Shown: one piece after another, positions 26,091 through 35,400 of the stretch | Layout of the letters: every line of letters begins with the position of its first letter | Numbering within the stretch: position 1 is the stretch's first letter | Assembly (NCBI RefSeq): GCF_001469165.1 | Contig: NZ_JABX01000017.1 | Span: 55,118 to 119,117 of the forward strand | Direction: 5' to 3' | Origin: Thiohalocapsa sp. ML1 | GTDB lineage: Bacteria > Pseudomonadota > Gammaproteobacteria > Chromatiales > Chromatiaceae | DNA: 64,000 nt | Translations under genes and position numbers: made by a program | Notes under the pieces: generated by a model | What the model was told of the DNA's origin: nothing | The model's database searches: none | The model's input: the letters and a program-made list of their open reading frames with translations, nothing else

Positions 26091-26807
26091 TTACGCCAAG
26101 CTCTGCGCGTCGATCGCCTTCATTGCCGCATAGCAGCCGCAGGCGGCAGCCCGCAGACCGGCGTTGTCGAGGATGGTCACATCACCGCGGCGATACTCGA
26201 TGAGCTGGGCTCCCTGCAAGGCCATCGCCGCTCTGGTGACGCCGGCACGGCGCACGCCCAGCATGGCGGCAAGCATCTCGTGCGTGACGTGAAAGCGATT
26301 CGAGTGGGCGCGATCCTGCGACATCGCCAGCCAGCGCGCGAGGCGACCCTCGAGCGCATGAAAGCGGTTGCAAGCCACCATCCGCGCAGCCTGGTTCAGC
26401 AACACGGCCACATAGCGCTCCAGGGTCCGCTGTAGGGCATCGCTCTGGTGCAGTGCTTGCAGGAGCGCCTCTGTGCTCATGCGCCACGCCGGCCCCGTGC
26501 CCTGGACCAACGTGGTCAGCAGCGTGAGCTCGATCCCCAGGACCAGGGGCGCCCCGATCATCCCTTCGCTGCCGGTGAGCCACACCTCGAGTCCCGGGTG
26601 ATCAGCGGGTGCGGTCACGACCGACACAAAGCTGTCCGTCGGGAAATAGACCTGGCGGATGCGCTCGCCCGGCGTGCCGAGCACCTCGCCCCGACGCAGC
26701 TCGACGCAATCGCAATGCGCCAGCACCCTGACTTGGTCCTGCGCGGGCAGTGCCGCGAGGAGCCGATTGGCAAAGTCAGTGGACGTCTTCATCGAGTCCG
26801 CTTGCAC
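26091..26807 (-). CDS. Crp/Fnr family transcriptional regulator 2
   Basis: The 238-residue protein is a paralogue of regulator 1, with QVYFPTDSFVSVVTA, LTGSEGMIGAPLVLG and the HTH VTHEMLAAMLGVRRAGVTRAAMALQ. The start is set at GTG 26807: AGGAG stands seven bases before it. An ATG (26792) five codons later is the alternative. The same ribosome-binding site could also start a six-codon out-of-frame peptide whose stop overlaps that ATG. A three-unit 11-bp repeat (26826-26858) lies just upstream. It is divergent from the Thivi_2564-type gene and could regulate it. Confidence 0.8.
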   Translation of the reverse strand: MQADSMKTSTDFANRLLAALPAQDQVRVLAHCDCVELRRGEVLGTPGERIRQVYFPTDSFVSVVTAPADHPGLEVWLTGSEGMIGAPLVLGIELTLLTTLVQGTGPAWRMSTEALLQALHQSDALQRTLERYVAVLLNQAARMVACNRFHALEGRLARWLAMSQDRAHSNRFHVTHEMLAAMLGVRRAGVTRAAMALQGAQLIEYRRGDVTILDNAGLRAAACGCYAAMKAIDAQSLA

Positions 26808-26825
26808 ATGGGTTCTCCTGATGGC

Positions 26826-26858
26826 GCGGTGAGGGCGAGGTGAGGGCGCGGTGAGGGC
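26826..26858. repeat. 11-bp tandem repeat GCGGTGAGGGC x3
   Basis: Three 11-bp units (GCGGTGAGGGC, GAGGTGAGGGC, GCGGTGAGGGC) end seven bases before the AGGAG of regulator 2. The unit shares the TGAGGG core with the array at 8428-8480. Helical-turn spacing would let a dimeric protein bind in register; autoregulation is possible but untested. Confidence 0.8.
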
Positions 26859-27040
26859 GAAGGCCGGATGGCATAACCGCGTCTCGGCAACCCGTCGCGC
26901 GCGACGGGCGACCAATCGTGATGGCGCAGCAATACGCTTGCCGGCCGCCCCGGTCGGTGCGCTGGCGAACAGACGCTTGTCTTGGCCGGCACTATCGTGA
27001 CGTTTGACCCATACCCGAATCCCACCAAGGGAGCAGCGTC

Positions 27041-27229
27041 ATGCCTCTGATTACCCTGATCGTCACGCTTGTCGTCGTCGGCCTCATCCTCTGGTTGGTC
27101 AACAGCTACCTACCGATGGACGGGAAGATCAAGAAGATCCTGAACGTGGTCGTCGTGATTGTCGTCGTGCTGTGGCTGCTGGGGGTGTTCGGCCTCCTGA
27201 CTCCGCTGACTTCGATGCGGATAGGCTAG
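27041..27229 (+). CDS. Thivi_2564-type small membrane protein
   Basis: The 62-residue protein has two membrane helices (LITLIVTLVVVGLILWLVNS and ILNVVVVIVVVLWLLGVFGLL) separated by YLPMDGKIKK. This matches the small family named for Thivi_2564 of Thiocystis, widespread in proteobacteria and of unknown role. GGGAG lies eight to nine bases upstream of the ATG. It is the first gene of a plus-strand run with DUF2333, CsbD and a lipoprotein, and starts divergently from a Crp/Fnr regulator. Confidence 0.85.
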   Translation: MPLITLIVTLVVVGLILWLVNSYLPMDGKIKKILNVVVVIVVVLWLLGVFGLLTPLTSMRIG

Positions 27230-27252
27230 TCGATCGACAACGGAGACCAAAC

Positions 27253-28326
27253 ATGCAAGCTCACACATCCCCGAAGAGAACGGCGTTGACCGGAAAAGTC
27301 GCGAAGGTAGCCGCCTTTTACAATCCCCGGACCTGGAAGGAGAAGGGGATCTGGTGGACCGCCGGGCTGTTTCTGATCACCTATGTGATTGTCGTCATCA
27401 TCCTCGGCGTCTATTGGTCGCGGTCGCCGGGAGTGTTCGACGTGCGCGAGCACGCGCTGTCCGTGGTGAACCAGGATGAGAGCAAGCTGGTGACCGGGTC
27501 GATGACCACGGCCACGGCCATTCGCATCGGCGAGACCCTGCTCGACAAACCCGGTGGCTATCTCACCAACGATGTCACCCCGCCGGGCGTATTCCTGGAC
27601 AACATCCCCAACTGGGAATTCGGCGCCTTGACCGCATGGCGCGACCTGACAAACGCCCTGCGCAACGACTTCAGCCGTTCCCAGTCCCAGTCGGTCGAGA
27701 ATAAGGATCTGGAGATCGCGCAACCCCAATCGAACTACCAATCGGACTCCTGGCTCTTGCCCTCGACCGAGTCGGAGTACCGCACGGGCATCGCCGCCCT
27801 CTATCGTTACCACAGGGGACTCTCCGAAACCGGCGTCGTGCATGCCCAGTTCTACGCCCGGGCCGACAATCTCGCCAGCTACCTGGACGTGGTCTCAAAG
27901 CGCCTCGGCAGCCTCGCGCAACGCCTGTCCTTTTCGGTTGGCCAGGACCATCTCGCCACGCCCGCGGCCGGCGAGCCCGAGCCCGGCGAGTCGACGCCGC
28001 GTCCCGCCGCGGGGCAGACCAAGACGCCTTGGCTGAAGGTCGACGACATCTTCTTCGAGGCGCGTGGCTATACCTGGGCGCTGCTGCATGCGTTGGAGTC
28101 AATAGCGATCGACTTTGCCGCGGTGCTGGAGGACAAGAATGCCGTGGTCTCGCTGGAGCAGATCACCCGCGAGTTAAAGAACACCCAGAACTTCATCTGG
28201 AGTCCGCTGATTCTCAATGGCACCGGTTATGGGCCAATGGCCAATCACTCACTGGTGAGTGCCTCCTATGTGTCGCGGGCCAATGCCGCGATCAGCGATC
28301 TGCGCAACCTGCTGCAGGATGGCTGA
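27253..28326 (+). CDS. DUF2333 family membrane protein
   Basis: The 357-residue protein has one N-terminal membrane segment (WWTAGLFLITYVIVVIILGVYW, residues about 34-55) and a large periplasmic part. Recognisable family blocks are GSMTTATAIRIGETLLDKPGGYLTND, VFLDNIPNWEFGALTAWRDL and EARGYTWALLHALESIAIDF. A 20-residue Pro/Gly-rich insert (TPAAGEPEPGESTPRPAAG) near 235-255 is probably a flexible loop. The function is unknown; such proteins are common in gammaproteobacteria. It begins 23 bp after the small membrane protein. Confidence 0.85.
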   Translation: MQAHTSPKRTALTGKVAKVAAFYNPRTWKEKGIWWTAGLFLITYVIVVIILGVYWSRSPGVFDVREHALSVVNQDESKLVTGSMTTATAIRIGETLLDKPGGYLTNDVTPPGVFLDNIPNWEFGALTAWRDLTNALRNDFSRSQSQSVENKDLEIAQPQSNYQSDSWLLPSTESEYRTGIAALYRYHRGLSETGVVHAQFYARADNLASYLDVVSKRLGSLAQRLSFSVGQDHLATPAAGEPEPGESTPRPAAGQTKTPWLKVDDIFFEARGYTWALLHALESIAIDFAAVLEDKNAVVSLEQITRELKNTQNFIWSPLILNGTGYGPMANHSLVSASYVSRANAAISDLRNLLQDG

Positions 28327-28701
28327 GCAGGGAGTTCCTCACGCAACCGGGCGGCGGACGCCGCACGCTGCTGCTGCGCCGGCTTACCATGAAAGTCGCG
28401 CGCAGCGCGCTCTTTAGTCTGCCTCTCCCCTTGGGAGAGGGCCGGGGTGAGGGAAACGGCCATGGCGAGCAGCGCCTTTCATCCTCCGGGGTGGCGCGGG
28501 TCGCCATGGCCGTTAGCCCGAGCTCGGGATGCGCGCCCGAGCGCTCGCGGATGCTGCCGATCGGGCAATCGGGATATCGGTCAGTGTGCGTTGCCGCACC
28601 GACCGCGAGCGCCCGTGAGCCTAGTCTGGTGACTGCGCGATGTGGGGAATGACCCCGCGCTCGCGCCGGTGCATCATCAATTTCACAGGTTGGGAGCAGT
28701 C
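28327..28701. other. Intergenic region containing 132-bp dispersed repeat, left copy
   Basis: No gene is supported. The main feature is the repeat at 28384-28515 (separate entry). After it, GGGATATCGGTCAGTGTGCG and a palindrome-rich stretch run to the CsbD leader. Confidence 0.6.
28384..28515 (+). repeat. 132-bp dispersed element, left copy
   Basis: The element starts TTACCATGAAAGTCGCGCGC and continues with TCCCCTTGGGAGAGGGCCGG. It ends in a large inverted repeat, AACGGCCATGGCGA...TCGCCATGGCCGTTA. A copy in opposite orientation lies at 40802-40934. The two copies bracket CsbD, the lipoprotein, the beta-glucan synthase and YgiQ. The terminal inverted repeat and lack of coding potential suggest a REP/MITE-like element. 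Confidence 0.8.
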
Positions 28702-28911
28702 ATGAACAAAGATCAAGTCAAAGGCCGCTACGAAGAAGCGAAAGGCGCGGTGAAGGAAGCCACCGGCAAGATGATCGGCAATGAGGAGCTGGAGATCAAG
28801 GGCAAGATCCAAAAGGAAGCCGGGAAGATCCAGGCGGGTCTAGGCGATGCTGCGGAAGACGTACAGTCGGCTGTCGATGATGCCGCAGAAGCAGTCAAGG
28901 ACAAAAACTGA
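28702..28911 (+). CDS. CsbD family stress-associated protein
   Basis: The 69-residue hydrophilic protein (MNKDQVKGRYEEAKGAVKEA ... TGKMIGNEELEIKGKIQKEAG) is a clear CsbD-family member, helical and charged. The family is induced by general or envelope stress in several bacteria, but its molecular role is unknown. The ORF ends with acidic AADDVQ-like repeats. The ribosome-binding site is GGGAG about five bases before the ATG. Confidence 0.9.
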   Translation: MNKDQVKGRYEEAKGAVKEATGKMIGNEELEIKGKIQKEAGKIQAGLGDAAEDVQSAVDDAAEAVKDKN

Positions 28912-29006
28912 CCGCGCACGCATGAGGGGCCGCGCTGCGGCGCCCGCGAGGGCTCAGCTCGCTGCGCGGTCGGTTGCCGGTCGCATATCACCACCGAGGG
29001 TCCAGC

Positions 29007-29216
29007 ATGAAACTGCCAATGGCTCTGATGTCATCTGCCGCGTCGAAGGGTATCTTCGCAATCGCTTGCCTGTGTCTCGCGCTCGGCTTCATGGGCTGCG
29101 AGCAGCAAGGACCAGCCGAGGAGGCCGGAGAGAAGATCGATGAAGCCGCCGCAAGCGCAGGCGAGCGGATGGATGAGGTGCAGGAGTCGCTGCGCGAGGA
29201 CGGCGAAAGCCGGTAA
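29007..29216 (+). CDS. Small lipoprotein
   Basis: The 69-residue protein begins at ATG 29007 behind a good GAGGG. It has a lipoprotein signal peptide (GIFAIACLCLALGFMGC) with lipobox LGFMGC at residues 26-31. The mature part is a charged helix (GPAEEAGEKIDEAAASAGER). It resembles small stress-induced lipoproteins that accompany CsbD. It would be lipid-anchored in the inner or outer membrane. Function unknown. Confidence 0.7.
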   Translation: MKLPMALMSSAASKGIFAIACLCLALGFMGCEQQGPAEEAGEKIDEAAASAGERMDEVQESLREDGESR

Positions 29217-29485
29217 GCGGGTGGCGTCGGTCGTAAATCGGACTCGGTTGCCTGGCGCGGGCAGATGGTCCGCGCAGCGCACCCTGCAGCCGCCGCGCTC
29301 CGGAGGGTCCGCGCTGCGGAGCCTCTGCGCGCTGCTCGACCCAGACTCCTGCTTCGCTCCGCGCCTCTGCGCGAGCCCCCTCTGGTCTTGCTCGCCCCGC
29401 TGCATCCGTGCGCGAGCATTTCGTCTGCCTGACAGTTTGCATCTGATATCGCAGCCAAGCCCATCGCACCGGGGAGAGCACGCAT

Positions 29486-32400
29486 TTGAACTCATTGAAT
29501 AGGGCGATGCGTGAGGTGGCGCCGGCGCTGCGCGCATGGCTGAGTAGCGACGGTCTGACCGACCCCGATCTGGTCGCGGAGCCGCCGCTGCGCTCGGAGT
29601 TGTTCAGCGCGGCGCAGATGGAGCAGCACGGCAAGGTGCTTGCAGCCTCGCATGTGCTGGTCTCCAAGCATCCGCCGGATCTGCTGCTCGGGCGATTAAC
29701 GGCCAATGAGAAGATCCTCACTGCCGGCTGTCGGCTGCTGATGGGCGCGGTTGCCGAGCAGCGCAGGATCGCGCCGGCCGGCGAATGGCTGCTCGACAAC
29801 TTTTATCTGATCGAGGAACAGATCCGCACCGCCAAGCGGCATCTGCCCAAGGGCTATAGCCGGGAGCTGCCGCGGCTTCGAGACGGCCCCTCGGCGGGCC
29901 TGCCCAGGGTCTATGACCTGGCGCTGGAAGTCATCGCGCATGGCGACGGGCGCGTGGACCCGGAGAACCTGAGCCGCTTCATCGCCGCTTATCAGAGCGT
30001 CAACGTGCTGCGGCTGGGCGAGCTGTGGGCCATCCCCATCATGCTGCGCCTGGCGCTGATCGAGAATCTCCGCCGCGTCACGGCCCGCGTCGCGGCCAGC
30101 CGCCTCGATCAGAACCTGGCCGATGCCTGGGCCGATCGGATGGTGGCGATGACCGAAAGCGACCCGAAGAATCTGATTCTGGTCATCGCCGACATGGCGC
30201 GGTCGCGCCCGCCGATGTCGGGCGGCTTTGTCGCCGAGCTGGCGCGCCGGCTGCAGGGACAGAGCGCCGCGCTGGCCCTGCCGCTGACCTGGATCGAGCA
30301 GCAGCTCGGCGAGTCCGGGCTGACCATCGAGCAACTGGTGCGGGTGGAGAACCAGCAGCAGGCCGCGGACCAGGTCTCCATCGGCAACAGCATCGGCAGT
30401 CTGCGCTTCCTCGGGGCCATGGACTGGCGTGAGCTGGTCGAGACCATGAGCCTGGTGGAGCGCGTCCTGCGCGAGGACCCGCAAGGGCTCTACGGGCGCA
30501 TGGATTTCGCGACCCGCGATCGCTACCGGCATGTGGTGGAAAGCCTCGCGAAGCGCGGCCGGCTGTGCGAAGCCGACGTGGCGCGCGCGGCGATCGAGCT
30601 GGCGCACACGGGCGCGGCATCCACGGCCTCGGCTCTAACCTCAATGCACGCAGAAGGCCGAGCCCCCGCCCCGGCTCAGCCGGACGGGCGCACGGCGCAT
30701 GTCGGCTATTACCTGATCGATCGCGGACTCCCCGAGCTGGAGCAGCGCGCCGGGGTGCGTCGATCTGGCTTGGCGGCGCTGCACAGACCGGGGGGGCATG
30801 CGGCCTTGGTACTCTACCTCGGCGGCATCCTGTTGCTGACGCTGGGCTTTTCCTGGGGCTTGCTGACGCAGGCTGCCGGGGCGCCGGGCTGGCTCCTGTC
30901 TATCCTCGCAGTCTTGGCGGTGCTCGGCACCAGTCAACTGGCGGTGGCACTGATGAACTGGCTGGCGAGCCTGCTGGCCACGCCCCATCCGCTGCCGCGC
31001 ATGGACTGTATCCACGGCATCCCGGCGGAGGCGCGCACCCTGGTGGTGACGCCGACCATGCTCGGCAGTGCGCGCGGGGTCGAGGCCCTGCTCGAATCGC
31101 TGGAGGTGCGCTTCTTGGCCAATCGTGATACGCACCTGCACTTCGGCCTGCTCACCGACCTGCAGGATGCGCCGAGCGAGACGCTGCCCGGCGATCAAGC
31201 CCTGATCGATCTGGCCGCGCAGGGCGTTGCCGCACTGAATGCGAAGTACCCGCGCGCGAGCGGCGACAGCTTCTTCCTGTTCCATCGCCCGCGGCGCTGG
31301 AACCCGCGCGCCGGCGTCTGGATGGGCTACGAGCGCAAGCGCGGCAAGCTCATGGATCTGAATGCCCTGCTGCGTGGCGACGCTGACGCCGGGCTACGCG
31401 TGCAGGCGACCGGCGACGGAGCAGCGCCGCTACCCGACGCACGCTTTTCGCTGATCGTCGGCGACCGGCTGATCTTCCCGAACCTGCGCTATGTGATCAC
31501 GCTGGACACCGACACCCAGTTGCCGCGCGACGCCGCCCGGGAGATGGTCGGTGCCATGGAGCACCCGCTGAATCGGGCCCGCTTCGACCCCGTGCTTCGG
31601 CGCGTGGGCGCGGGCTACGGCATCCTCCAGCCGCGCGTGGCCGTGAGCCTGCCCGGCGCGAACCGCTCCCGCTTCGCGCGGCTGCACGGGCAGGATGCCG
31701 GCATCGATCCCTACACCCGGGCAGTGTCCGACCTGTATCAGGACTGGTTCCAGGAAGGATCGTTCATCGGCAAGGGCATCTATGCGGTGGATGCCTTCGA
31801 GGCGGCGATCGACGATCACTTCCCCGAGAACCGCATCCTCAGCCACGACCTGCTCGAGGGCTGCTACGCGCGCTCCGGGCTGCTGTCGGACGTGCAGTTG
31901 TACGAGGACTACCCCGCCTGCTACAGCGCGGATGTGAGTCGGCGCCACCGCTGGATTCGCGGCGACTGGCAGATTGCCCAATGGCTGCTGCCGCGCGTCC
32001 CCGGCCGCGACGGACGCCTGCGCCGCAACCCGATCTCGGTCCTGTCGCGCTGGAAGCTGGCCGACAACCTGCGCCGCAGCCTGGTGCCCGCGGCACTAAC
32101 CGGGCTGCTGGTGCTGGGCCTGCTGCTGCTGTCCGAACCCGGCGTCTGGCTACTGGCGGTGCTGGGCATCCTGTTGATTCCGGAATTGCTGACCGCGATG
32201 CTGGGCGCGCTGCGCAAGCCCGGCGACCTGGGCTGGCCGGCGCATCTGGGCGCCGCGGTGCGCGCCGCGGGCCAGCGCTTGGCGCAAGCGCTGTTCACGC
32301 TGGCCTGCCTGCCCTACGAGGCCTATTTCAGCCTCGATGCCGTGCTCCGCACCCTGTGGCGACTGGTGGTCAGCCGGCGCGGCCTGCTCGAATGGACCTC

Positions 32401-35400
32401 CTCGGGCGACCTGGAGCGCGGGCGACAAGGGCTCGCCGCCTTCTACCGCAGCATGTGGATCGCGCCTGCCCTGGCGCTGCTCACGGGCGTGGGTCTGGTG
32501 CTGCAGGAGCCGATGGCGCTGCTCGTCGCCGCGCCGATCCTGCTGGCATGGCTCGCGGCGCCCCTCATCGCCTGGTGGCTGAGCCGCCCGCGCGTGCGCC
32601 GCGAGGCGCACCTGAGCGCCGAGCAGCTTGCCTTCCTGCACGGCAACGCGCGCAAGACCTGGGCCTTCTTCGAGACCTTCGTCGGCGCCCACGACCACTG
32701 GCTGCCGCCGGACAACGTGCAGGAGCACCCGGTGGCCGCGGTGGCGCATCGCACCTCGCCCACCAACATGGGGCTCGCGCTGCTGGCGAATCTGGCCGCC
32801 TATGACTTCGGCTACCTGCCCGTCGGCGAGCTCATCGCCCGCACCGGCGCCGCGCTGCGCACCATGGGCACACTGGAGCGCCACCGCGGCCACTTCTTCA
32901 ACTGGTACGACACCCGCTCGCTGGCGCCGCTCGCGCCCTGTTACATCTCCTCGGTGGACAGCGGCAACCTCGCGGGTCATCTCTTGACCCTGCAACCGGG
33001 GCTGCTGGCGCTGATCGACGCACCCATCCTGCCTCCGCGCTGGCTGGAGGGCCTCGGCGATACCTTGCAGGCACTGACGGAGGCCCTCGCGACAGCTCCC
33101 GAGCCCCGACGCCGGCGCACTCTGGCGCCCGCCCTCCATGAGCTGAAGCAGACCCTGGAGGCCGCCCGCCTGGCACCGCCGACCAGCCTCGGCGCGGCGC
33201 GCGACTGTCTCGCTGCGCTGACGGCCCGGGCCGAAGCCGCCGAGCGGGCAGGCGATGTGTCCCGCGAAGATGAGCCCACGGCATGGGTGCAGCGCCTGGC
33301 GCGACAATGCCGCGCCCTGCTGGACGAGGTCTTGTTCCTCGCGCCCTGGCTCGCCGCGGCGGCCCCCGGCTCGAGCGCTCCCGCCCCAGCCGACGACAGC
33401 CCGCAAACCGGCCTCGCACTATCCCTGCGCGAGCTAGCCGAGCGTGCGCCGAGCGCGGGCAATGCGTCCGGCCGCGCCCGCGAGCGGATCAGCGAGATCG
33501 AGCAACTGGCGCGCACCGCCGCCGAGCTGGCGCGCATGGAGTACGGCTTCCTGTTCGACGAGTCGCAGGCGCTGCTGGCCATCGGCTACAACGTCGCGGA
33601 GCGGCGGCGCGATACGAGCTACTACGATCTGCTGGCCTCCGAGGCGCGGCAGGCCTGCTTCGTCGGCATTGCGCAGGGCGAGCTGCCGCAGGAGAGCTGG
33701 TTCGCCCTCGGCCGCCTGCTGACCCGCGCCGCCGGCGACACCACGCTCCTGTCCTGGAGCGGCTCGATGTTCGAGTACCTGATGCCGCTGTTGGTGATGC
33801 CGAGCTACGACCACACCCTGCTCGACCAGACCTACCGCACGGCGGTGGCCCGGCAGATCGCCTACGGCAAGGAGCGCGGCGTGCCCTGGGGCGTTTCGGA
33901 GTCCGGCTACAACGGCGTCGACGCCCAGCTCAACTACCAGTACCGCGCCTTCGGCGTCCCGGGGCTCGGGCTCAAGCGCTGGCTGGCGGAGGATCTGGTC
34001 GTTGCCCCTTACGCCTCGGCGCTCGCGCTGATGGTGGCGCCCGAGGCCGCCTGCGCGAATCTGCAGCGCCTCGCCGCCGGCGGGCTGGCAGGCCCCTTCG
34101 GGTTCTACGAGGCCATCGACTACACGCCGTCGCGACTGCCGCGCGGGCAGGCGAGCGCCGTGGTCCGCTCCTTCATGGCCCATCACCAGGGCATGACCTT
34201 CCTGTCCCTGGCCGCGCTGTTGCTCGGGCGGCCCATGCAGCGGCGCTTCGCCTCGGTGCCGTCCTTCCAGGCCACGGCGCTGCTGCTGCAAGAGCGCATA
34301 CCCAAGACCACCGTCCTGTTCTCCGACACCGGCGGCGAGATCACCGGCGAGCGGGGCAGCGATGGCAGTCTGGAGGCGCCGATCCGCGTCCTCGACACCC
34401 CCAACACCTCGCACCCCGAGGTCCAGTTGCTGTCGAACGGCCGCTACCACGTGATGCTGACCAACGCCGGCGGCGGCTACAGCCGCTGGAAGGATCTCGC
34501 CGTGACCCGCTGGCGCGAGGACAGCACGCGCGATCATTGGGGCAGCTTCTGCTATCTGCGCGATCTGGACAGCGGCGCCGTCTGGTCGAGCGCCCACCAG
34601 CCGACGCTGACGACGCCGGACCACTTCGAGGCCATCTTCTCCGAGGGCCGGGCGGAGCTCCGTCGCCGCGATCACGAGATCGAGTCCTACACCGAGATGG
34701 TCGTCTCCCCGGAGGATGACCTCGAGCTGCGCCGGCTGCGCCTGACCAACCGCTCGCGCGGCCGCCGGGTGATCGAGGTCACCAGCTATGCCGAGGTCGT
34801 GCTCGCCCCGTCCGCCGCCGACAACCTGCACCCGGCCTTCAGCAACCTCTTCATGCAGACCGAGATCCTGGACCCGCCGTCCGCGATTCTCTGTCACCGC
34901 CGGCCGCGCTCGCGCGAGGAGACCTCGCCCTGGATGTTCCATGCGCTGGTGGTGCGGGGCAGCTTGGTGACTGGCGCACCGGAGGATACCGCGCTCGCGC
35001 CCTCCGCCGAGACCGACCGCATGCGCTTCATCGGGCGCGATCGGACGCTGGCGGCCCCGCTGGCCATGGACGCACCCGGCGCGCTCTCCGGCAGCGCCGG
35101 CCCGGTGCTGGACCCGATGGTCGCCATCCGCCGGCGCATCGTCCTGCAGGCCGATGAGACCGCCACCATCGACCTGTTCTACGGCATCGGCGAGACCCGC
35201 GAGCAGGCCCTGGGCCTGGTCGAGAAGTACCAAGACGCGCGCCTGGCCAATCGCGTCTTCGATCTGGCCTGGATCCACAGCCAGGTCGTGCTGCGCCAGC
35301 TCAATGCCACCCCGGCGGACGCGCAGCTCTACGGCCGCCTGGCCAGCTCGATCCTCTACACCAATGCCGCGTTGCGCGCCGCACCCAGTGTGCTGGCGCA

